A stretch of 64,000 nt of DNA from positions 17,900,262-17,964,261 of the forward strand of contig OX453272.1 of NCBI GenBank assembly GCA_949710005.1, given 5' to 3'. This document shows, piece by piece, positions 37,501 to 49,977 of the stretch (the first letter of the stretch is position 1; each line of letters begins with the position of its first letter). A program made the position numbers and the translations under genes. The stretch is from Ricordea florida (taxonomy: Eukaryota > Cnidaria > Anthozoa > Corallimorpharia > Ricordeidae). Below the pieces are notes generated by a model that had not been told where the DNA came from, made no database searches, and saw only the letters and a program-made list of their open reading frames with translations.

Positions 37501-38673
37501 CCTTTTGTGTAATAAGCACTCGTTTGATAAAGTTTAGTACTGTGTGAGCAGTTATCTTTACAATTAGCTGACTTAAGTAAATATATGCACAGCTAAACTA
37601 CAATATAATCACGAATCACAATCAATCTAATTTTATTCTTAAGTATTGCCTTTTGCGGTATAGCATAAGTCGGCAAAGTGTCAGAATTGCAAAGATTCTG
37701 CAAAATAGGATAAAATGACCTTTATTCCAAGGGGGTAGGTTCGTGTCTTAAACGCGCATGCGTAGTGGCAAAAAGTCTAAGCCTTAAGAATTACATTGAA
37801 ATTAAATCGTTCTAATCAAAATTTTATTCGAAACTTTAAACGTATGGTAAAATGTGCTATTACAACTAAAGAGAACATTAAAAATGCTTACATAACTTAC
37901 TTACCTACAAGACGGTCGTCCTGCCCATACAATCTCTTATAATGCATTTTGACCAAAATCTGTGAGGCTGAGTTTCTTGACAGCCAGCTGCATGTATCGT
38001 ATCTCAGCGTCTAGAATGAGTATAAACACGAGATAAAGTGCGTTACAAAGTACATATTAAATGCTACAACACGGTGAAAGCGGCATATTGATCGGCCTTT
38101 TGTTTAATAAGCACTCGTTTGATAAAGTTTAGTACTGTGTGAGCAGTCTTCTTTACAATTAGCTGACTTAAGTAAATATATCCACAGCTAAACTACAATA
38201 TAATCACGAATCACAATCAATCTAATTTTATTCTTAAATATTGCCTTTTGCGGTATAGCATAAATCAGCAAAGTGTCAGAATTGCAAAGATTCTGCAAAA
38301 TAGGATAAAATCACCTTTATTCCAAGGGGGTAGGTTCGTGTCTTAAACGCGCATGCGTAGTGGCAAAAAGTCTAAGCCTTAAGAATTACATTGAAACTAA
38401 ATCGTTCTAATCAAAATTTTATTCGAAACTTAAAACTTATGGTAAAATGTGGTATTACAACTAAAGAGAACATTAAAAATGCTTACATAACTTACTTACC
38501 TAGAAGACGGTCGTCCTGCCCATACAATCTCTTATAATGCACTTTGACCAAAATCTGTGAGGCTGAGTTTCTTGACAGCCAGCTGCTTGTATCGTATCTC
38601 AGCGTCTAGAATGAGTATAAACACGAGATAAAGTACGTTACAAAGTACATATTAAATGCTACAACACGGTGAA
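31535..38673 (+). repeat. 12-unit block C-D-E-F-G-H-I-J-K-L-M-N
   Basis: Unit starts are 31535, 32130, 32725, 33320, 33915, 34510, 35105, 35700 (594 bp), 36294, 36889, 37484 and 38079. It is the canonical 14-mer without A and B', following the Q unit of the previous block. M at 37484 shares CCTACAAG with M at 23800, as expected for the 23-unit repeat. Confidence 0.85.
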
Positions 38674-41600
38674 AGCGGCATATTAATCGGCAATCTGTGT
38701 AATAAGCACTCGTTTGATAAAGTTTAGTACTGTGTAAGCAGTCTTCTTTACAATCAGCTGACTTAAGTAAATATATGCACAGCTAAACTACAATATAATC
38801 ACGAATCACAATCAATCTAATTTTTTTCTTAAGTATTGCCTTTTGCGGTATAGCATAAGTCGGAAAAGTGTCAGAATTGCAAAGATTCTGCAAAATAGGA
38901 TAAAATGACCTTTATTCCAAGGGGGTAGGTTCGTGTCTTAAACGCGCATGCGTAGTGGCAAAAAGTCGAAGCCTTAAGAATTACATTGAAATTAAATCGT
39001 TCTAATCAAAATTTTATTCGAAACTTTAAACGTATGGTAAAATGTGCTATTACAACTAAAGAGAACATTAAAAATGCTTACATAACTTACTTACCTAGAA
39101 GACGGTCGTCCTGCCCATACAATCTCTTATAATGCATTTTGACCAAAATCTGTGAGGCTGAGTTTCTTGACAGCCAGCTGCATGTATCGTATCTCAGCGT
39201 CTAGAATGAGTATAAACACGAGATAAAGTGCGTTACAAAGTACATATTAAATGCTACAACACGGTGAAAGCGGCATATTGATCGGCCTTTTGTGTAATAA
39301 GCACTCGTTTGATAAAGTTTAGTACTGTGTGAGCAGTCTTCTTTACAATTAGCTGACTTAAGTAAATATATCAAAAGCTAAACTACAATATAATCACGAA
39401 TCACAATCAATCTAATTTTATTCTTAAGTATTGCCTTTTGCGGTATAGCATAAATCGGCAAAGTGTCAGAATTGCAAAGATTCTGCAAAATAGGATAAAA
39501 TGACCTTTATTCCAAGGGGGTAGGTTCGTGTCTTAAACGCGCATGCGTAGTGGCAAAAAGTCTAAGCCTTAAGAATTACATTGAAATTAAATCGTTCTAA
39601 TCAAAATTTTATTCGAAACTTAAAACGTATGGTTAAATGTGGTATTACAACTAAAGAGAACATTAAAAATGCTTACATAACTTACTTACCTAGAAGACGG
39701 TCGTCCTGCCCATACAATCTCTTATAATGCACTTTGACCAAAATCTGTAAGGCTGAGTTTCTTGACAGCCAGCTGCATGTATCGTATCTCAGCGTCTAGA
39801 ATGAGTATAAACACGAGATAAAGTGCGTTACAAAGTACATATTAAATGCTACAACACGGTGAAAGCGGCATATTAATCGGCAATCTGTGTAATAAGCACT
39901 CCTTTGATAAAGTTTAGTACTGTGTAAGCAGTCTTCTTTACAATCAGCTGACTTAAGTAAATATATGCACAGCTAAACTACAATATAATCACGAATCACA
40001 ATCAATCTAATTTTATTCTTAAGTATTGCCTTTTGCGGTATAGCATAAGTCGGAAAAGTGTCAGAATTGCAAAGATTCTGCAAAATAGGATAAAATGACC
40101 TTTATTCCAAGGGGGTAGGTTCATGTCTTAAACGCGCATGCGTAGTGGCAAAAGGTCTAAGCCTTAAGAATTACATTGAAATTAAATCGTTCTAATCAAA
40201 ATTTTATTCGAAACTTAAAACGTATGGTAAAATGTGCTATTACAACTAAAGAGAACATTAAAAATGCTTACATAACTTACTTACCTAGAAGACGGTCGTC
40301 CTGCCCATACAATCTCTTATAATGCACTTTGACCAAAATCTGTGAGGCTGAGTTTCTTGACAGCCAGCTGCTTGTATCGTATCTAAGCGTCTAGAATGCG
40401 TATAAACACGAGATAAAGTACGTTACAAAGTACATATTAAATGCTACAACACGGTGAAAGCGGCATATTAATCGGCAATCTGTTTAATAAGCACTCGTTT
40501 GATAAAGTTTAGTACTGTGTAAGCAGTCTTCTTTACAATCAGCTGACTTAAGTAAATATATGCACAGCTAAACTACAATATAATCACGAATCACAATCAA
40601 TCTAATTTTATTCTTAAGTATTGCCTTTTGCGGTATAGCATAAGTCGGAAAAGTGTCAGAATTGCAAAGATTCTGCAAAATAGGATAAAATGACCTTTAT
40701 TCCAAGGGGGTAGGTTCGTGTCTTAAACGCGCATGCGTAGTGGCAAAAAGTCTAAGCCTTAAGAATTACATTGAAATTAAATCGTTCTAATCAAAATTTT
40801 ATTCGAAACTTTAAACGTATGGTAAAATGTGCTATTACAACTAAAGAGAACATTAAAAATGCTTACATAACTTACTTACCTAGAAGACGGTCGTCCTGCC
40901 CATACAATCTCTTATAATGCATTTTGACCAAAATCTGTGAGGCTGAGTTTCTTGACAGCCAGCTGCATGTATCGTATCTCAGCGTCTAGAATGAGTATAA
41001 ACACGAGATAAAGTGCGTTACAAAGTACATATTAAATGCTACAACACGGTGAAAGCGGCATATTGATCGGCCTTTTGTGTAATAAGCACTCGTTTGATAA
41101 AGTTTAGTACTGTGTGAGCAGTCTTCTTTACAATTAGCTGACTTAAGTAAATATATCAAAAGCTAAACTACAATATAATCACGAATCACAATCAATCTAA
41201 TTTTATTCTTAAGTATTGCCTTTTGCGGTATAGCATAAATCGGCAAAGTGTCAGAATTGCAAAGATTCTGCAAAATAGGATAAAATGACCTTTATTCCAA
41301 GGGGGTAGGTTCGTGTCTTAAACGCGCATGCGTAGTGGCAAAAAGTCTAGGCCTTAAGAATTACATTGAAATTAAATCGTTCTAATCAAAATTTTATTCG
41401 AAACTTAAAACGTATGGTAAAATGTGCTATTACAACTAAAGAGAACATTAAAAATGCTTACATAACTTACTTACCTAGAAGACGGTCGTCCTGCCCATAC
41501 AATCTCTTATAATGCACTTTGACCAAAATCTGTAAGGCTGAGTTTCTTGACAGCCAGCTGCATGTATCGTATCTCAGCGTCTAGAATGAGTATAAACACG

Positions 41601-44600
41601 AGATAAAGTGCGTTACAAAGTACATATTAAATGCTACAACACGGTGAAAGCGGCATATTAATCGGCAATCTGTGTAATAAGCACTCCTTTGATAAAGTTT
41701 AGTACATTGTAAGCAGTCTTCTTTATAATCAGCTGACTTAAGTAAATATATGCACAGCTAAACTACAATATAATCACGAATCACAATCAATCTAATTTTA
41801 TTCTTAAGTATTGCCTTTTGCGGTATAGCATAAGTCGGAAAAGTGTCAGAATTGCAAAGATTCTGCAAAATAGGATAAAATGACCTTTATTCCAAGGGGG
41901 TAGGTTCGTGTCTTAAACGCGCATGCGTAGTGGCAAAAAGTCTAAGTTTTAAGAATTACATTGAAATTAAATCGTTCTAATCAAAATTTTATTCGAAACT
42001 TTAAACGTATGGTAAAATGTGCTATTACAACTAAAGAGAACATTAAAAATGCTTACATAACTTACTTACCTAGAAGACGGTCGTCCTGCCCATACAATCT
42101 CTTATAATGCATTTTGACCAAAATCTGTGAGGCTGAGTTTCTTGACAGCCAGCTGCATGTATCGTATCTCAGCGTCTAGAATGAGTATAAACACGAGATA
42201 AAGTGCGTTACAAAGTACATATTAAATGCTACAACACGGTGAAAGCGGCATATTGATCGGCCTTTTGTGTAATAAGCACTCGTTTGATAAAGTTTAGTAC
42301 TGTGTGAGCAGTCTTCTTTACAATTAGCTGACTTAAGTAAATATATCAAAAGCTAAACTACAATATAATCACGAATCACAATCAATCTAATTTTATTCTT
42401 AAGTATTGCCTTTTGCGGTATAGCATAAATCGGCAAAGTGTCAGAATTGCAAAGATTCTGCAAAATAGGATAAAATGACCTTTATTCCAAGGGGGTAGGT
42501 TCGTGTCTTAAACGCGCATGCGTAGTGGCAAAAAGTCTAGGCCTTAAGAATTACATTGAAATTAAATCGTTCTAATCAAAATTTTATTCGAAACTTAAAA
42601 CGTATGGTAAAATGTGCTATTACAACTAAAGAGAACATTAAAAATGCTTACATAACTTACTTACCTAGAAGACGGTCGTCCTGCCCATACAATCTCTTAT
42701 AATGCACTTTGACCAAAATCTGTAAGGCTGAGTTTCTTGACAGCCAGCTGCATGTATCGTATCTCAGCGTCTAGAATGAGTATAAACACGAGATAAAGTG
42801 CGTTACAAAGTACATATTAAATGCTACAACACGGTGAAAGCGGCATATTAATCGGCAATCTGTGTAATAAGCACTCCTTTGATAAAGTTTAGTACATTGT
42901 AAGCAGTCTTCTTTATAATCAGCTGACTTAAGTAAATATATGCACAGCTAAACTACAATATAATCACGAATCACAATCAATCTAATTTTATTCTTAAGTA
43001 TTGCCTTTTGCGGTATAGCATAAGTCGGAAAAGTGTCAGAATTGCAAAGATTCTGCAAAATAGGATAAAATGAGCTTTATTCCAAGGGGGTAGGTTCATG
43101 TCTTAAACGCGCATGCGTAGTGGCAAAAGGTCTAAGCCTTAAGAATTACATTGAAATTAAATCGTTCTAATCAAAATTTTATTCGAAACTTTAAACGTAT
43201 GGTAAAATGTGCTATTACAACTAAAGAGAACATTAAAAATGCTTACATAACTTACTTACCTACAAGACGGTCGTCCTGCCCATACAATCTCTTATAATGC
43301 ATTTTGACCAAAATCTGTGAGGCTGAGTTTCTTGACAGCCAGCTGCATGTATCGTATCTCAGCGTCTAGAATGAGTATAAACACGAGATAAAGTGCGTTA
43401 CAAAGTAAATATTAAATGCCACAACACGGTGAAAGCGGCATATTGATCGGCCTTTTGTTTAATAAGCACTCGTTTGATAAAGTTTAGTACTGTGTGAGCA
43501 GTCTTCTTTACAATTAGCTGACTTAAGTAAATATATCCACAGCTAAACTACAATATAATCACGAATCACAATCAATCTAATTTTATTCTTAAGTATTGCC
43601 TTTTGCGGTATAGCATAAGTCGGAAAAGTGTCAGAATTGCAAAGATTCTGCAAAATAGGATAAAATGACCTTTATTCCAAGGGGGTAGCTTAGTGTCTTA
43701 AACGCGCATGCGTAGTGGCAAAAAGTCTAGGCCTTAAAAATTACATTGAAATTAAATCGTTCTAATCAAAATTTTATTCGAAACTTAAACCGTATGGTAA
43801 AATGTGCTATTACAACTAAAGAGAACATTAAAAATGCTTACATAACTTACTTACCTAGAAGACGGTCGTCCTGCCCATACAATCTCTTATAATGCATTTT
43901 GACCAAAATCTGTGAGGCTGAGTTTCTTGACAGCCAGCTGCTTGTATCGTATCTCAGCGTCTAGAATGAGTATAAACACGAGATAAAGTGCGTTACAAAG
44001 TACATATTAAATGCTACAACACGGTGAAAGCGGCATATTGATCGGCCTTTTGTGTAATAAGCACTCGTTTGATAAAGTTTAGTACTGTGTGAGCAGTTAT
44101 CTTTACAATTAGCTGACTTAAGTAAATATATGCACAGCTAAACTACAATATAATCACGAATCACAATCAATCTAATTTTATTCTTAAATATTGCCTTTTG
44201 CGGTATAGCATAAGTCGGCAAAGTGTCAGAATTGCAAAGATTCTGCAAAATAGGATAAAATGACCTTTATTTCAAGGGGGTAGGTTCGTGTCTTAAACGC
44301 GCATGCGTAGTAGCAAAAAGTCTAAGCCTTAAGAATTACATTGAAATTAAATCGTTCTAATCAAAATTTTATTCGAAACTTAAAACTTATGGTAAAATGT
44401 GCTATTACAACTAAAGAGAACATTAAAAATGCTTACATAACTTACTTACCTAGAAGACGGTCGTCCTGCCCATACAATCTATTATAATGCACTTTGACCA
44501 AAATCTGTGAGGCTGAGTTTCTTGACAGCCAGCTGCTTGTATCGTATCTAAGCGTCTAGAATGCGTATAAACACGAGATAAAGTACGTTACAAAGTACAT

Positions 44601-44623
44601 ATTAAATGCTACAACACGGTGAA
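38674..44623 (+). repeat. 10-unit block A-B-O-A'-B'-C-B'-P-L'-M/Q
   Basis: Unit starts are 38674, 39269, 39864, 40459, 41054, 41649, 42244, 42839, 43434 and 44029. It repeats the block at 24990, including TCGAAG in A and GGTTAAATGTGG in B. A' has a private TGTTTAATAAG. Confidence 0.85.
44029..44623 (+). repeat. Hybrid unit M/Q
   Basis: The left part has the M markers CAGTTATC, GCACAGC and AAGTCGGCAAAG. The right part has the Q markers TTTCAAGG, GTAGTAGC, CTTAAAACTTATGG, TCTATTATAA, CTAAGCGTC and ATGCGTATA. TTAAATATTG near offset 160 is already Q-like, so the switch may be patchy, as in gene conversion. The main change lies between offsets of about 191 and 244, again within the tRNA-like element. 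Confidence 0.65.
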
Positions 44624-47600
44624 AGCGGCATATTAATCGGCAATCTGTGTAATAAGCACTCGTTTGATAAAGTTTAGTACTGTGTAAGCAGTCTTCTTTA
44701 CAATCAGCTGACTTAAGTAAATATATGCACAGCTAAACTACAATATAATCACGAATCACAATCAATCTAATTTTATTCTTAAGTATTGCCTTTTGCGGTA
44801 TAGCATAAGTCGGAAAAGTGTCAGAATTGCAAAGATTCTGCAAAATAGGATAAAATGACCTTTATTCCAAGGGGGTAGGTTCGTGTCTTAAACGCGCATG
44901 CGTAGTGGCAAAAAGTCTAAGCCTTAAGAATTACATTGAAATTAAATCGTTCTAATCAAAATTTTATTCGAAACTTTAAACGTATGGTAAAATGTGCTAT
45001 TACAACTAAAGAGAACATTAAAAATGCTTACATAACTTACTTACCTAGAAGACGGTCGTCCTGCCCATACAATCTCTTATAATGCATTTTGACCAAAATC
45101 TGTGAGGCTGAGTTTCTTGACAGCCAGCTGCATGTATCGTATCTCAGCGTCTAGAATGAGTATAAACACGAGATAAAGTGCGTTACAAAGTACATATTAA
45201 ATGCTACAACACGGTGAAAGCGGCATATTGATCGGCCTTTTGTGTAATAAGCACTCGTTTGATAAAGTTTAGTACTGTGTGAGCAGTCTTCTTTACAATT
45301 AGCTGACTTAAGTAAATATATCAAAAGCTAAACTACAATATAATCACGAATCACAATCAATCTAATTTTATTCTTAAGTATTGCCTTTTGCGGTATAGCA
45401 TAAATCGGCAAAGTGTCAGAATTGCAAAGATTCTGCAAAATAGGATAAAATGACCTTTATTCCAAGGGGGTAGGTTCGTGTCTTAAACGCGCATGCGTAG
45501 TGGCAAAAAGTCTAGGCCTTAAGAATTACATTGAAATTAAATCGTTCTAATCAAAATTTTATTCGAAACTTAAAACGTATGGTAAAATGTGCTATTACAA
45601 CTAAAGAGAACATTAAAAATGCTTACATAACTTACTTACCTAGAAGACGGTCGTCCTGCCCATACAATCTCTTATAATGCACTTTGACCAAAATCTGTAA
45701 GGCTGAGTTTCTTGACAGCCAGCTGCATGTATCGTATCTCAGCGTCTAGAATGAGTATAAACACGAGATAAAGTGCGTTACAAAGTACATATTAAATGCT
45801 ACAACACGGTGAAAGCGGCATATTAATCGGCAATCTGTGTAATAAGCACTCCTTTGATAAAGTTTAGTACATTGTAAGCAGTCTTCTTTATAATCAGCTG
45901 ACTTAAGTAAATATATGCACAGCTAAACTACAATATAATCACGAATCACAATCAATCTAATTTTATTCTTAAGTATTGCCTTTTGCGGTATAGCATAAGT
46001 CGGAAAAGTGTCAGAATTGCAAAGATTCTGCAAAATAGGATAAAATGACCTTTATTCCAAGGGGGTAGGTTCGTGTCTTAAACGCGCATGCGTAGTGGCA
46101 AAAAGTCTAAGTTTTAAGAATTACATTGAAATTAAATCGTTCTAATCAAAATTTTATTCGAAACTTTAAACGTATGGTAAAATGTGCTATTACAACTAAA
46201 GAGAACATTAAAAATGCTTACATAACTTACTTACCTAGAAGACGGTCGTCCTGCCCATACAATCTCTTATAATGCATTTTGACCAAAATCTGTGAGGCTG
46301 AGTTTCTTGACAGCCAGCTGCATGTATCGTATCTCAGCGTCTAGAATGAGTATAAACACGAGATAAAGTGCGTTACAAAGTACATATTAAATGCTACAAC
46401 ACGGTGAAAGCGGCATATTGATCGGCCTTTTGTGTAATAAGCACTCGTTTGATAAAGTTTAGTACTGTGTGAGCAGTCTTCTTTACAATTAGCTGACTTA
46501 AGTAAATATATCAAAAGCTAAACTACAATATAATCACGAATCACAATCAATCTAATTTTATTCTTAAGTATTGCCTTTTGCGGTATAGCATAAATCGGCA
46601 AAGTGTCAGAATTGCAAAGATTCTGCAAAATAGGATAAAATGACCTTTATTCCAAGGGGGTAGGTTCGTGTCTTAAACGCGCATGCGTAGTGGCAAAAAG
46701 TCTAGGCCTTAAGAATTACATTGAAATTAAATCGTTCTAATCAAAATTTTATTCGAAACTTAAAACGTATGGTAAAATGTGCTATTACAACTAAAGAGAA
46801 CATTAAAAATGCTTACATAACTTACTTACCTAGAAGACGGTCGTCCTGCCCATACAATCTCTTATAATGCACTTTGACCAAAATCTGTAAGGCTGAGTTT
46901 CTTGACAGCCAGCTGCATGTATCGTATCTCAGCGTCTAGAATGAGTATAAACACGAGATAAAGTGCGTTACAAAGTACATATTAAATGCTACAACACGGT
47001 GAAAGCGGCATATTAATCGGCAATCTGTGTAATAAGCACTCCTTTGATAAAGTTTAGTACATTGTAAGCAGTCTTCTTTATAATCAGCTGACTTAAGTAA
47101 ATATATGCACAGCTAAACTACAATATAATCACGAATCACAATCAATCTAATTTTATTCTTAAGTATTGCCTTTTGCGGTATAGCATAAGTCGGAAAAGTG
47201 TCAGAATTGCAAAGATTCTGCAAAATAGGATAAAATGAGCTTTATTCCAAGGGGGTAGGTTCATGTCTTAAACGCGCATGCGTAGTGGCAAAAGGTCTAA
47301 GCCTTAAGAATTACATTGAAATTAAATCGTTCTAATCAAAATTTTATTCGAAACTTTAAACGTATGGTAAAATGTGCTATTACAACTAAAGAGAACATTA
47401 AAAATGCTTACATAACTTACTTACCTACAAGACGGTCGTCCTGCCCATACAATCTCTTATAATGCATTTTGACCAAAATCTGTGAGGCTGAGTTTCTTGA
47501 CAGCCAGCTGCATGTATCGTATCTCAGCGTCTAGAATGAGTATAAACACGAGATAAAGTGCGTTACAAAGTAAATATTAAATGCCACAACACGGTGAAAG

Positions 47601-49383
47601 CGGCATATTGATCGGCCTTTTGTTTAATAAGCACTCGTTTGATAAAGTTTAGTACTGTGTGAGCAGTCTTCTTTACAATTAGCTGACTTAAGTAAATATA
47701 TCCACAGCTAAACTACAATATAATCACGAATCACAATCAATCTAATTTTATTCTTAAGTATTGCCTTTTGCGGTATAGCATAAGTCGGAAAAGTGTCAGA
47801 ATTGCAAAGATTCTGCAAAATAGGATAAAATGACCTTTATTCCAAGGGGGTAGCTTAGTGTCTTAAACGCGCATGCGTAGTGGCAAAAAGTCTAGGCCTT
47901 AAAAATTACATTGAAATTAAATCGTTCTAATCAAAATTTTATTCGAAACTTAAACCGTATGGTAAAATGTGCTATTACAACTAAAGAGAACATTAAAAAT
48001 GCTTACATAACTTACTTACCTAGAAGACGGTCGTCCTGCCCATACAATCTCTTATAATGCATTTTGACCAAAATCTGTGAGGCTGAGTTTCTTGACAGCC
48101 AGCTGCTTGTATCGTATCTCAGCGTCTAGAATGAGTATAAACACGAGATAAAGTGCGTTACAAAGTACATATTAAATGCTACAACACGGTGAAAGCGGCA
48201 TATTGATCGGCCTTTTGTGTAATAAGCACTCGTTTGATAAAGTTTAGTACTGTGTGAGCAGTTATCTTTACAATTAGCTGACTTAAGTAAATATATGCAC
48301 AGCTAAACTACAATATAATCACGAATCACAATCAATCTAATTTTATTCTTAAGTATTGCCTTTTGCGGTATAGCATAAGTCGGCAAAGTGTCAGAATTGC
48401 AAAGATTCTGCAAAATAGGATAAAATGACCTTTATTCCAAGGGGGTAGGTTCGTGTCTTAAACGCGCATGCGTAGTGGCAAAAAGTCTAAGCCTTAAGAA
48501 TTACATTGAAATTAAATCGTTCTAATCCAAATTTTATTCGAAACTTTAAACGTATGGTAAAATGTGCTATTACAACTAAAGAGAACATTAAAAATGCTTA
48601 CATAACTTACTTACCTAGAAGACGGTCGTCCTGCCCATACAATCTCTTATAATGCATTTTGACCAAAATCTGTGAGGCTGAGTTTCTTGACAGCCAGCTG
48701 CATGTATCGTATCTCAGCGTCTAGAATGAGTATAAACACGAGATAAAGTGCGTTACAAAGTACATATTAAATGCTACAACACGGTGAAAGCGGCATATTG
48801 ATCGGCCTTTTGTTTAATAAGCACTCGTTTGATAAAGTTTAGTACTGTGTGAGCAGTCTTCTTTACAATTAGCTGACTTAAGTAAATATATCCACAGCTA
48901 AACTACAATATAATCACGAATCACAATCAATCTAATTTTATTCTTAAATATTGCCTTTTGCGGTATAGCAAAAATCGGCAAAGTGTCAGAATTGCAAAGA
49001 TTCTGCAAAATAGGATAAAATGACCTTTATTTCAAGGGGGTAGGTTCGTGTCTTAAACGCGCATGCGTAGTAGCAAAAAGTCTAAGCCTTAAGAATTACA
49101 TTGAAATTAAATCGTTCTAATCAAAATTTTATTCGAAACTTAAAACTTATGGTAAAATGTGCTATTACAACTAAAGAGAACATTAAAAATGCTTACATAA
49201 CTTACTTACCTAGAAGACGGTCGTCCTGCCCATACAATCTATTATAATGCACTTTGACCAAAATCTGTGAGGCTGAGTTTCTTGACAGCCAGCTGCATGT
49301 ATCGTATCTCAGCGTCTAGAATGAGTATAAACACGAGATAAAGTACGTTACAAAGTACATATTAAATGCTACAACACGGTGAA
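44624..49383 (+). repeat. 8-unit block A'-B'-C-B'-P-L'-M-Q
   Basis: Unit starts are 44624, 45219, 45814, 46409, 47004, 47599, 48194 and 48789. It is a third copy of the series at 26775 and 40459, at 4165 bp from the second. The M unit has TAATCCAAAT like that at 30345, so it derives from a copy with a complete M. The final Q has a different right end (GCATGTATC, CTCAGC, ATGAGTATA) and is the form found in the rest of the window. Confidence 0.85.
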
Positions 49384-49977
49384 AGCGGCATATTAATCGG
49401 CAATCTGTGTAATAAGCACTCGTTTGATAAAGTTTAGTACTGTGTGAGCAGTCTTCTTTACAATTAGCTGACTTAAGTAAATATATGCACAGCTAAACTA
49501 CAATATAATCACGAATCACAATCAATCTAATTTTATTCTTAAGTATTGCCTTTTGCGGTATAGCATAAGTCGGCAAAGTGTCAGAATTGCAAAGATTCTG
49601 CAAAATAGGATAAAATGACCTTTATTCCAAGGGGGTAGGTTCGTGTCTTAAACGCGCATGCGTAGTGGCAAAAAGTCTAAGCCTTAAGAATTACATTGAA
49701 ATTAAATCGTTCTAATCAAAATTTAATTCGAAACTTAAAACGTATGGTAAAATGTGCTATTACAACTAAAGAGAACATTAAAAATGCTTCATAACTTACT
49801 TACCTAGAAGACGGTCGTCCTGCCCATACAATCTCTTATAATGCATTTTGACCAAAATCTGTGAGGCTGAGTTTCTTGACAGCCAGCTGCATGTATCGTA
49901 TCTCAGCGTCTAGAATGAGTATAAACACGAGATAAAGTGCGTTACAAAGTACATATTAAATGCTACAACACGGTGAA
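49384..49977 (+). repeat. Type R unit, 594 bp
   Basis: Has ATTTAATTCG at offsets of about 338-347, which shortens the downstream T4 run, and the one-base loss at offset 407 also seen in type J. R' units (51763 and others) lack both features. R units recur at 54738, 60092 and 62471 and always open a new round of the series. Confidence 0.8.

Larger units (their letters stand above)
31535..44623 (+). repeat. 23-unit super-repeat, copy 2, reduced to 22 units
   Basis: This segment follows copy 1 directly and in the same order. The last two units of copy 1 (M, Q) are replaced by a single M/Q hybrid at 44029, so it is one unit shorter (13,089 bp). The next unit is A' (44624), whereas copy 1 is followed by C. 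Confidence 0.8.

Noticed and set aside
31535-44623. Second 13-kb copy as a pure assembly artefact
   Set aside because: It has several private substitutions, two fewer changes in some units and a fused M/Q unit at its end, so it is not an exact echo. Only spanning raw reads could settle it fully.
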